A stretch of DNA of 12,094 nucleotides. It comes from an uncultured Pelagibacterales bacterium. GTDB taxonomy: Bacteria; Pseudomonadota; Alphaproteobacteria; Pelagibacterales; Pelagibacteraceae. Under the pieces are notes generated by a model. It did no database searches and was not told the DNA's origin. It saw nothing but the letters and a program-made list of their open reading frames with translations. The stretch spans positions 1-12,094 of the forward strand of contig CAJVZX010000019.1 in assembly GCA_913020625.1 (NCBI GenBank), given 5' to 3'. Below, piece after piece: positions 5,209-12,094 of this stretch. The stretch's first letter is position 1, and each line of letters starts with the position of its first letter. Position numbers and translations under genes: made by a program.

Positions 5209-7261
5209 ATTAATTGTTAACGATAAAGAAATTGAAATTGAAGAAGGTCTTACAGTTCTTCAAGCATGTGAGCAAGCAGGAGCAGAGATTCCCAGGTTTT
5301 GTTATCATGAAAAACTTTCAATAGCTGGCAACTGCAGAATGTGTCTAGTTGAAATGGAAAAATCAGCAAAACCAATAGCTTCTTGCGCCACAACTGCTAC
5401 TGAGGGAATGAATATTAAAACTAATACTTTAAAAGTAGAGAAAGCTAGAAAAAATGTCATGGAATTATTATTAGCCAATCATCCACTAGACTGTCCAGTT
5501 TGTGATCAAGGTGGAGAATGTGATTTACAAGATCAGTCAATGTTTTACGGTCTTGATCTTTCCAGATTTACTGAGAAAAAAAGGTCTGTAAAAAAAAAAT
5601 ACATGGGTCCATTAATTAAAACAGAGATGACCAGATGTATTCATTGCACACGATGTATTCGTTTTGCAACAGAGGTTGCGGGAATTGATGAAATAGGAGC
5701 AATAGGTAGAGGAGAAGACATGCAAATAACAACCTATTTAGAAAAAGCAATGGAATCAGAATTATCTGCTAATGTTATAGATTTATGTCCAGTTGGTGCT
5801 TTAACTTCAAAACCTTATGCTTTTGAGGCGAGACCATGGGAGTTAAAAAACACAGAAACAATTGATGTAATGGATGCTGTTGGGTCCAATATAAGGGTAG
5901 ATACTTATGGATGGGAGGTAAAAAGAATTCTTCCAAAAATTAATGAAGACATCAATGAAGAGTGGATTTCAGATAAAACAAGATACGCTTGTGATGGTTT
6001 GTTAAAACAAAGACTAGATAAACCTTATATTAGAGAAAATGGAAAATTAATAAAAAGCAATTGGACAGATGCAGTTCAACTTGTGATTAATAAAATTAAA
6101 AACACTAAACCAAGTCAAATAGCTGGCTTTATTGGCGATTTAGTTGATCTAGAAAGTATGTATATTTTTAAAAAATTTTTTAATAAATCATTAAATTCAA
6201 CAAATTTAGAATTTAGAAATGAAAAGAGGTATTTAAATCCTGATGAAAGAATAAATTATTTATTTAATTCAACAATAAATGGAATTGAAGAAGCAGATTT
6301 AATTTTATTAATTGGTACAAATCCAAGACAAGAGGCAGCCATTTTAAACGCTAGAATTAGAAAATCATATGTTAAAAATAAAATTAAAATTTATTCAATT
6401 GGAGATCCAGGAGAACTTACGTATCCATATGAAATAATAGGTCATGACACTTCAGTTATAAAAGATATTATTGAAGGGTCACATCATGTTTCTTTAAAAA
6501 TAAAAAATTCGGAAAAACCTTTAATAATAATTGGTGAGTCCATTCTTAATTCTGATGCTGCAGAATATATTTTTAAGTCAATTAAAAATTTTTTAACAAA
6601 AAATGACAAAATTAATCCCAATTGGAATTCTTTTAATATTTTAACTCAAAGAGCTTCTAATGTTGGTGCTATGGATTTAGGTTTATATAAAATTACAAAA
6701 AAAGATAATTATGAAGTTTTGAATAAATTAAATAATAATGAATTTAAATTAATTTATTTATTAGGTGCTGACGAATTAAAATTTAATAAAAAAGATGAAT
6801 TTATTATTTACCAAGGTAGCCATGGTGATAAAGGCGCATCTATAGCAGATGTAATTTTACCGAGCGCTGCTTACACTGAAAAAGATGGTTATTATGTTAA
6901 TTTAGAAGGTCGAATTCAAAAAGCTTTTAAGGCATCTTATCCTCCAGGAGAGTCAAAAGAAGATTGGGAAATAATAAATAATATATCACAATTTTTAAAC
7001 AAACGTTTGGATATTATAAATAAATTTGACTTAGAAACAAAACTTATTAAATCAAATAATTTATATTCTAAAGAAAGCTATATAACTAAAGAAAAAAATT
7101 CTAGTGAGATAAACCAATCAAAAATACCTTTTATAAATTCAAAATTAGAAATTAAACAAATCGATTATTACTTTACCAATCCTATATGTAGAGCTTCAAA
7201 GACAATGCTTGAATGCAAAACGGTAAAGAATAATTTTAAATTGACAGGTACTGAGGGATAA
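5201..7261 (+). CDS. nuoG: NADH-quinone oxidoreductase subunit G (clusters N1b, N4, N5)
   Basis: The large Fe-S subunit linking the NADH module to the connecting arm. The N-terminal ferredoxin domain binds [2Fe-2S] N1b with Cys34, Cys45, Cys48 and Cys62. Next is the His/Cys3 site of N5: His94, Cys98, Cys101 and Cys107. N4 uses Cys146, Cys149, Cys152 and Cys196. From about 216 a molybdopterin-oxidoreductase-like domain follows, without cofactor in this family. The C-x2-C-x3-C triad for N7 of E. coli or Thermus is absent, as usual in alphaproteobacteria and mitochondria. At 686 residues the length is normal. The part beyond about 290 is Lys/Asn/Ile-rich and less conserved. A run of ten A lies at 5590-5599. 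nuoH follows with no gap. Confidence 0.97.
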   Translation: MPKLIVNDKEIEIEEGLTVLQACEQAGAEIPRFCYHEKLSIAGNCRMCLVEMEKSAKPIASCATTATEGMNIKTNTLKVEKARKNVMELLLANHPLDCPVCDQGGECDLQDQSMFYGLDLSRFTEKKRSVKKKYMGPLIKTEMTRCIHCTRCIRFATEVAGIDEIGAIGRGEDMQITTYLEKAMESELSANVIDLCPVGALTSKPYAFEARPWELKNTETIDVMDAVGSNIRVDTYGWEVKRILPKINEDINEEWISDKTRYACDGLLKQRLDKPYIRENGKLIKSNWTDAVQLVINKIKNTKPSQIAGFIGDLVDLESMYIFKKFFNKSLNSTNLEFRNEKRYLNPDERINYLFNSTINGIEEADLILLIGTNPRQEAAILNARIRKSYVKNKIKIYSIGDPGELTYPYEIIGHDTSVIKDIIEGSHHVSLKIKNSEKPLIIIGESILNSDAAEYIFKSIKNFLTKNDKINPNWNSFNILTQRASNVGAMDLGLYKITKKDNYEVLNKLNNNEFKLIYLLGADELKFNKKDEFIIYQGSHGDKGASIADVILPSAAYTEKDGYYVNLEGRIQKAFKASYPPGESKEDWEIINNISQFLNKRLDIINKFDLETKLIKSNNLYSKESYITKEKNSSEINQSKIPFINSKLEIKQIDYYFTNPICRASKTMLECKTVKNNFKLTGTEG

Positions 7262-8263
7262 ATGTCAGATAATATTTTTATTATATTTAATGAAGTTTAC
7301 AAAATTCTTTTTTTATTAATACCAGTCCTAGTTTCTGTAGCTATGATTGTTTGGTTAGACAGAAGAGTTTGGGCTTTTGTTCAAAAAAGAAGAGGCCCAA
7401 ATGTTGTTGGACCATTTGGACTGCTTCAGTCATTAGCAGATGCATTAAAATATATGTTTAAAGAAATTATTATTCCAGCTACCGCAAATAAAGTTATTTT
7501 TATTTTAGCTCCAATAGTTACAATGACTTTAGCTTTAATTGCATGGGCTGTAATTCCGTTTAATAATTATTTTGTGCTTGCTGATATTAATGCAGGAATA
7601 CTATATCTTTTTGCCATTTCATCTTTAGGAGTTTATGGAATTATAATGGGAGGATGGGCTTCAAATTCTAAGTATCCTTTTTTAGGAGCAATAAGATCTG
7701 CAGCACAAATGGTTTCTTACGAAGTTTCTATAGGTGTAATTATTATTAACGTATTACTTTGTGTAGGTTCACTGAATTTAGGAGATATTGTTTTAGCACA
7801 AGAAAAGATATGGTTTGTTGTTCCTTTATTCCCAATGTTTGTAATTTTCTTTATATCATCACTAGCAGAGACAAATAGACCTCCTTTTGATTTACCAGAA
7901 GCAGAAGCCGAGTTAGTTGCTGGTTATCAAACTGAATATTCTGGAATGATGTATGCAATGTTTTGGTTAGGTGAATATGCAAATATTTTATTAATGTGTG
8001 CAATGGGCTCAATTTTATTTTTGGGCGGGTGGTTATCACCAATTGACATTTTTCCATTTAATTTAGTTCCTGGACCTTTATGGATGATAATAAAAATACT
8101 TTTATTATTTTTATTATTTTCTTTAGTTAAGGCAATAGTACCCAGATATAGGTATGACCAGTTAATGAGATTAGGTTGGAAAATATTTTTACCTTTATCC
8201 TTAATATGGGTAATTTTAACTTCAAGCTTTCTTTTTTATTTTGATTTACTACCAGTGAAATAA
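7262..8263 (+). CDS. nuoH: NADH-quinone oxidoreductase subunit H (quinone chamber)
   Basis: Membrane subunit that forms the quinone entry channel and joins the peripheral and membrane arms. It has about eight or nine hydrophobic segments over 333 residues, a normal length. Family motifs are LDRRVWAFVQKRRGPNVVGP (32-51), then SLADALKYMFKE, and AETNRPPFDLPEAEAELV (202-219) followed by GYQTEYSGM. That acidic cytoplasmic loop contacts the quinone site. RYRYDQLMRLGWKIFLPL is near the C-terminus (295-312). The ATG directly follows the nuoG stop, with a GAGGG Shine-Dalgarno-like sequence at 7253-7257. nuoI starts 3 nt after its stop. Confidence 0.98.
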   Translation: MSDNIFIIFNEVYKILFLLIPVLVSVAMIVWLDRRVWAFVQKRRGPNVVGPFGLLQSLADALKYMFKEIIIPATANKVIFILAPIVTMTLALIAWAVIPFNNYFVLADINAGILYLFAISSLGVYGIIMGGWASNSKYPFLGAIRSAAQMVSYEVSIGVIIINVLLCVGSLNLGDIVLAQEKIWFVVPLFPMFVIFFISSLAETNRPPFDLPEAEAELVAGYQTEYSGMMYAMFWLGEYANILLMCAMGSILFLGGWLSPIDIFPFNLVPGPLWMIIKILLLFLLFSLVKAIVPRYRYDQLMRLGWKIFLPLSLIWVILTSSFLFYFDLLPVK

Positions 8264-8266
8264 AAT

Positions 8267-8752
8267 ATGACTTTTTTAAGAATAATTAAAATAATTACAC
8301 TTTTTGAATTTATTAAAGCTTTATTCATAGCTATTAAAGAAATATTTAAAACGAAAAAAACTATTAACTATCCATTTGAAAAAGGAAAAATTGGTCCAAG
8401 AGCTAGAGGAGAACATGCATTGAGGCGTTATCCTAATGGTGAGGAAAGATGTATTGCATGTAAATTATGTGAAGCAGTTTGTCCAGCACAAGCGATTACA
8501 ATTGAGTCAGAGCAAAGAGAAGATGGAAGCAGAAAACCTACTCGATATGATATTGATATGTTAAAATGTATTTATTGCGGATTGTGTGAAGAGTCGTGTC
8601 CGGTTGATGCAATTGTTCAAGGTCCAAATTTTGAATTTGCAACAGAAACCAGAGAAGAACTTTATTATAATAAAGAAAAACTATTAGATAATGGTGATAG
8701 GTGGGAAAAAATACTAGCCTCAAATATTAAAGCAGATAGGCCCTACAGATAA
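8267..8752 (+). CDS. nuoI: NADH-quinone oxidoreductase subunit I (clusters N6a and N6b)
   Basis: Ferredoxin-like subunit with two [4Fe-4S] clusters that carry electrons from NuoG to N2 in NuoB. The two motifs are CIACKLCEAVCP (Cys62, 65, 68, 72) and CIYCGLCEESCP (Cys101, 104, 107, 111). As in the family, the fourth Cys of each motif serves the opposite cluster. The N-terminal ~30 residues form an amphipathic helix expected to lie on the membrane. Between the motifs are GPRARGEHALRRYPNGEERC and an insert ending in RYDIDMLKC, both typical of alphaproteobacteria and mitochondria. Length 161 is normal. The start has no clear Shine-Dalgarno. The stop is immediately followed by the nuoJ ATG. Confidence 0.98.
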   Translation: MTFLRIIKIITLFEFIKALFIAIKEIFKTKKTINYPFEKGKIGPRARGEHALRRYPNGEERCIACKLCEAVCPAQAITIESEQREDGSRKPTRYDIDMLKCIYCGLCEESCPVDAIVQGPNFEFATETREELYYNKEKLLDNGDRWEKILASNIKADRPYR

Positions 8753-9385
8753 ATGATAGCACATTCTATTTTTTTTTATTTTTTTTCAACAATAGCTGTA
8801 ATTTCAGCAATAATGCTAACAGTTTCTAAAAATACTGTACATTCAGTTTTTTTTTTAATTTTAGATTTTATAAGCATTTCCTGTCTGTTTATTATGATTG
8901 GAGCAGAGTTTTTGGGAATGATTATGCTAATTGTTTATGTTGGAGCTGTTGCGGTACTTTTTTTGTTTGTAGTGATGATGCTTAATGTAGCTGAGCAAAA
9001 AAATGAATGGTTTAAAGCTACAGATAGCACCTCTCATATACCAGTAGGTTTTATAATAAGTACAATTATTTTCTTTGAACTTCTGTTTGTAGTAGGTGGT
9101 TGGAAATATAAACCAAATATTTCAAATGCTATTTCACTAGAAATTAACGATAGCATGAGCAACACTCATGCTCTAGGTAATATAATTTATACTGATTATA
9201 TTCATTTATTTCAATTAAGTGGAATGATTCTTTTAGTCGCAATGATAGGAGCCATTGTTCTAACATTTAGAAAACGGGAAGGTGTAAAAAAGCAAAGTTA
9301 TTTCAGACAAATTTCCAGAGAAAAAGAAGAAGGTGTTCAATTGATTGAAGTTGAAAATAATAAAGGAGTGAAATTTGATGACTGA
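8753..9385 (+). CDS. nuoJ: NADH-quinone oxidoreductase subunit J
   Basis: Membrane subunit homologous to mitochondrial ND6, lying between the quinone chamber and the proton channels. Of its 210 residues about five hydrophobic segments are visible. The conserved third helix, EFLGMIMLIVYVGAVAVLFL (52-71), has the Tyr-Val-Gly around the pi-bulge that changes shape during turnover. The last helix (about 154-172) ends in TFRKREG, followed by a charged tail of nearly 40 residues. The start ATG abuts the nuoI stop with only a weak Shine-Dalgarno. The 5' part has long T-runs (8769-8777, 8779-8786 and 8847-8856) encoding Phe/Tyr/Leu stretches. The end overlaps nuoK by 8 nt. Confidence 0.96.
   Translation: MIAHSIFFYFFSTIAVISAIMLTVSKNTVHSVFFLILDFISISCLFIMIGAEFLGMIMLIVYVGAVAVLFLFVVMMLNVAEQKNEWFKATDSTSHIPVGFIISTIIFFELLFVVGGWKYKPNISNAISLEINDSMSNTHALGNIIYTDYIHLFQLSGMILLVAMIGAIVLTFRKREGVKKQSYFRQISREKEEGVQLIEVENNKGVKFDD
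9152..9172. repeat. Perfect 8-bp inverted repeat inside nuoJ
   Basis: AGCATGAG at 9152-9159 pairs with CTCATGCT at 9165-9172 around the loop CAACA. It encodes residues S-M-S-N-T-H-A-L in the poorly conserved loop before the last membrane helix of NuoJ. No T-run follows, so it is not a terminator. It may be chance. Confidence 0.5.
9362..9368 (+). promoter_or_regulatory. Strong ribosome binding site for nuoK
   Basis: AAAGGAG at 9362-9368 is the best Shine-Dalgarno match in the operon and lies inside the end of nuoJ. It is 9 nt from ATG 9378 and 6 nt from TTG 9375. It supports starting nuoK at ATG 9378 rather than at the TTG one codon earlier. Confidence 0.7.
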
Positions 9386-9689
9386 AATAGGTTTAGGTCA
9401 TTATTTAATTTTAGGAGTGATAATTTTTTCTATTGGAATAATTGGAATTTTTCTTAATCGAAAAAATGTAATTGTAATTTTAATGTCTATAGAACTTATT
9501 CTTTTAGCTGTTAACATCAATTTAGTTTCATTTTCAATTTTTATTAATGATTTAACTGGACAAGTATTTACCATGTTTATTTTAACCGTTGCTGCGGCCG
9601 AAGCAGCTATTGGTTTAGCAATTATTGTTGTCTATTACAGAAATAAAGGAACAATAAGGGTTGAAGAAATAAAATCTTTAAAAGGTTAA
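9378..9689 (+). CDS. nuoK: NADH-quinone oxidoreductase subunit K
   Basis: Small three-helix membrane subunit (ND4L homologue) in the proton path next to NuoJ and NuoN. From ATG 9378 the product is 103 residues, starting MTEIGLGHY, close to the usual ~100. The two membrane glutamates needed for proton transfer are present: Glu39 in MSIELILLAVN and Glu75 in VAAAEAAIGLA, equivalent to E. coli Glu36 and Glu72 with the same spacing. An in-frame TTG at 9375 could add one residue, but ATG with the AAAGGAG sequence at 9 nt is preferred. It overlaps nuoJ by 8 nt and ends 1 nt before nuoL. Confidence 0.96.
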   Translation: MTEIGLGHYLILGVIIFSIGIIGIFLNRKNVIVILMSIELILLAVNINLVSFSIFINDLTGQVFTMFILTVAAAEAAIGLAIIVVYYRNKGTIRVEEIKSLKG

Positions 9690-9690
9690 T

Positions 9691-11628
9691 ATGGAAATTG
9701 CAATTATTTTTCTTCCATTATTTGGAGCTATATTATCTGGTTTTTTTGGAAATCGTCTTGGTAATAAATTTTCTCAAGTTACAACAAGTTTATTAGTATC
9801 TCTTTCTTCCATATTATCATTTATTATTTTTTATAAAGTAATTACTGAAAATTATTCAAGTGTTGTTCATTTAGCTACTTGGATTAATTCTGGAACATTA
9901 AATGTTAATTGGGCAATCAAGATTGATGCTCTATCATCTATTATGTTGGTTGTAGTATGCTTAATTTCATCTTTGATTCATATTTATTCTATCGGTTATA
10001 TGTCACATGATCCTCATAAACCAAGATTTATGTCTTATTTATCTTTGTTTACTTTTTCAATGTTAATATTGGTAACATCAGATAATTTTCTTCAACTATT
10101 TTTTGGCTGGGAAGGAGTAGGTTTATGTTCTTATTTTTTAATAGGGTTTTGGTATAAAAAACCATCTGCAAATGCAGCAGCAATAAAAGCTTTTATTGTA
10201 AATAGAGTAGGTGATGTTGGTCTAGCAATAGGAATTTTTCTCATTTTTTATTTTTTTGGAACATTAAATTATACGGAAGTTTTTTCCAATGCACCTAATT
10301 ACTTAAATGAAGAAATAAATTTTCTTGGAATTAATTTCAATGTAATAACATTAACTTGTCTTCTTTTATTTATTGGAGCAATGGGTAAGTCAGCACAAAT
10401 TTTTTTACATACTTGGTTACCTGATGCAATGGAAGGTCCAACACCAGTTTCTGCATTAATTCATGCTGCTACAATGGTTACAGCAGGAGTTTTTTTAGTA
10501 GTTAGATGTTCACCATTATTTGAATATTCTGAATTTGCACTGAATGTAGTTGCGATTATTGGAATGATGACAGCTTTTTTTACAGCTACAATTGCTCTTG
10601 TTCAAAACGATATTAAACGTGTAATTGCATATTCTACATGTAGCCAGCTAGGATATATGTTTTTTGCAGCTGGAGTAGGAGCTTATCACGTTGCTATGTT
10701 TCATTTATTTACACATGCATTTTTTAAAGCACTACTTTTTTTAGGATCAGGTTCAGTTATTCATTCACTTAAAAACGAACAAGATATCCGTTTAATGGGG
10801 GGTATTTGGAAGAAATTACCATATACATGGATTTTAATGATCATTGGAACCTTAGCTTTAACAGGCTTTCCATTTTTATCTGGATTTTATTCTAAAGATG
10901 CAATTATAGAATTTGCATATCTTAGAGGTTCATCCGTTGGTTATTGTGCTGCTGGAATTGGTGTGTTTACTGCATTATTAACCTCAATTTATTCATGGAG
11001 ATTAATGTTCAAAACATTTCATGGCCAATATTTAAACAAAAAAATTTCTATTGATAAAATTCACGAGTCACCATTGGTAATGATAATTCCATTAATTATT
11101 TTAGCATTAGGTGCTATTTTTTCAGGTTATTTGTTCAAAAATCTTTTAATAGGTGAAGAAAGTAGTTATTTATTTTGGAAAGAATCAATTGTATTTTTGT
11201 CAGAAATTAATCATGATCATCCGCCATTATGGCTTTTAATCATAACATCTACATTAATTTTAGTTTCAATACCAATTTCTTATTATTTATTTACTGATCA
11301 CGGTAAATTCACTTCAGAAAATAAAATATTTTTAAATACACTTAAAGAAAGAAATAAATACATTTATAATTTTTTATTAAACAAATGGTATTTTGATGAA
11401 TTATATGATTTTTTATTTGTTAACCCTGTTAAAAAAATTGGTTTATTTTTTTGGTTAAGAGGAGATGTCAAAACTATTGATAGATTCGGACCAGATGGAT
11501 TAGCTAAATTATTTAAATATTTTTCAATCTTAGCAGTGAGATTTCAAAATGGATTTATCTATCATTATGCATTTATAATGTTGATAGGCTTTTCAATATT
11601 ATTAACATATTTAATTTTAATTAAATGA
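9691..11628 (+). CDS. nuoL: NADH-quinone oxidoreductase subunit L (distal antiporter-like subunit)
   Basis: ND5 homologue at the far end of the membrane arm, with its own proton channel. The 645-residue length is normal, with about 16 hydrophobic segments. Key charged residues are in place: Glu141 in GWEGVGLCSYFLIGFWY, Lys233 in GAMGKSAQIFLHTWLPDAM, His258 in SALIHAATMVTAGVFL, and Lys402 in GFYSKDAI; these match the proton-path residues of E. coli NuoL. The C-terminal part (about 548-610) contains LLNKWYFDELYDFLF and a charged stretch, the expected long lateral helix running along the arm, followed by a last anchoring helix (622-644). A weak AAGG lies before the start. It overlaps nuoM by 4 nt (ATGA). 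Confidence 0.98.
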   Translation: MEIAIIFLPLFGAILSGFFGNRLGNKFSQVTTSLLVSLSSILSFIIFYKVITENYSSVVHLATWINSGTLNVNWAIKIDALSSIMLVVVCLISSLIHIYSIGYMSHDPHKPRFMSYLSLFTFSMLILVTSDNFLQLFFGWEGVGLCSYFLIGFWYKKPSANAAAIKAFIVNRVGDVGLAIGIFLIFYFFGTLNYTEVFSNAPNYLNEEINFLGINFNVITLTCLLLFIGAMGKSAQIFLHTWLPDAMEGPTPVSALIHAATMVTAGVFLVVRCSPLFEYSEFALNVVAIIGMMTAFFTATIALVQNDIKRVIAYSTCSQLGYMFFAAGVGAYHVAMFHLFTHAFFKALLFLGSGSVIHSLKNEQDIRLMGGIWKKLPYTWILMIIGTLALTGFPFLSGFYSKDAIIEFAYLRGSSVGYCAAGIGVFTALLTSIYSWRLMFKTFHGQYLNKKISIDKIHESPLVMIIPLIILALGAIFSGYLFKNLLIGEESSYLFWKESIVFLSEINHDHPPLWLLIITSTLILVSIPISYYLFTDHGKFTSENKIFLNTLKERNKYIYNFLLNKWYFDELYDFLFVNPVKKIGLFFWLRGDVKTIDRFGPDGLAKLFKYFSILAVRFQNGFIYHYAFIMLIGFSILLTYLILIK

Positions 11629-12094
11629 ACTTTCCTATTTTATCTTTTATTATTTTCTTTCCATTAATAGGAGCACTTTTTATATTGTTCATAAAAAATA
11701 ATCCTGAAAATAATAATTTAAATGCCAGATATGTAGCTATTTTTACATCTTTTACTAATTTTGCTTTAACAATTTATTTATGGTTTTTGTTTGATAACCT
11801 TTCATCAGATTTTCAATTTGTAGAAAATAGAGAATGGTTAAGAGGATATGTAAATTTTAAATTAGGAATAGATGGAATATCAATATTTTTTATTTTATTA
11901 ACAGCACTAATAATACCAATTTGTGTTTTATCTGTCATTTCAAGTATAAAATCTCGCCTTAAAGAATTTTTGGTAACTTTATTAGTTTTAGAAACTTTAA
12001 TGATAGGAGTTTTTTGTTCTTTAGATCTTGTGATATTTTATTTATTTTTTGAAGGTGGTTTAATACCAATGTTTTTAATTATTGGTATTTGGGG
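11625..12094 (+). CDS. nuoM: NADH-quinone oxidoreductase subunit M (N-terminal part, cut by window end)
   Basis: ND4 homologue, the middle antiporter-like proton channel of the membrane arm. Only the first 156 codons are in the window, read from ATG 11625, which overlaps the nuoL stop (ATGA). The sequence starts MNFPILSFIIFFPLIGALF and shows LGIDGISIFFILLT at 80-93, a family motif. FYLFFEGGLIPMFLIIGIW at 138-156 contains Glu143, equivalent to the essential E. coli NuoM Glu144. Hydrophobic segments are visible at about 4-23, 38-55, 84-108, 114-132 and 135-156. The frame is open to the last base; nuoN is expected further on. Confidence 0.97.
   Translation, partial: MNFPILSFIIFFPLIGALFILFIKNNPENNNLNARYVAIFTSFTNFALTIYLWFLFDNLSSDFQFVENREWLRGYVNFKLGIDGISIFFILLTALIIPICVLSVISSIKSRLKEFLVTLLVLETLMIGVFCSLDLVIFYLFFEGGLIPMFLIIGIW

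Noticed and set aside
591..12094. Novel or accessory gene inserted in the nuo operon
   Set aside because: Every junction is a 0-7 nt gap or a 4-8 nt overlap between standard subunits in the usual order A to M, so there is no room for another gene. There is also no transposase, CRISPR array, toxin-antitoxin pair or phage feature in the window.

Overview
The window is a compact, strongly AT-rich stretch of bacterial chromosome. Two tRNA genes are followed by most of the operon for proton-pumping NADH:quinone oxidoreductase (respiratory complex I, NDH-1). I recognise nuoA, B, C, D, E, F, G, H, I, J, K and L as complete genes, and the first 156 codons of nuoM before the window ends. All lie on the + strand and none is broken. 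Separate nuoC and nuoD, mitochondrial-like subunit sequences, a NuoG without the N7 cysteine triad and a tRNA cluster just upstream all fit an alphaproteobacterium. Very low GC, Lys/Asn/Ile-rich proteins and almost no intergenic DNA suggest a streamlined marine lineage of the SAR11 (Pelagibacterales) type. That assignment is inference from composition and layout, not a search result.

Layout: 1-351 has no convincing gene but holds several inverted repeats, a pair of related repeat units spaced 47 nt apart (197-287) and a weak promoter-like site. 352-427 is tRNA-Val(UAC) and 432-508 is tRNA-Asp(GUC); both encode CCA. 509-590 is an 82-nt AT-rich spacer with promoter-like boxes and no visible terminator. 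591-12094 is nuoA to nuoM, with gaps of 0-7 nt or overlaps of 4 or 8 nt throughout.

How the genes work together: NuoE, F and G form the NADH-oxidising module (FMN plus Fe-S clusters N1a, N3, N1b, N4, N5). NuoB, C, D and I carry electrons through N6a, N6b and N2 to the quinone site between NuoB, NuoD and NuoH. NuoA, H, J, K, L and M form the membrane arm that moves protons. Nearly every ligand or charged residue I checked is in place, so the complex looks functional. NuoN is expected just beyond the right edge.

I found no previously undescribed system here. The coding part is an ordinary complex I operon. The parts worth a second look are the structured, repeat-containing spacer upstream of the tRNAs, the recurring 8-nt gene overlaps, and the unclear transcription start of nuoA.
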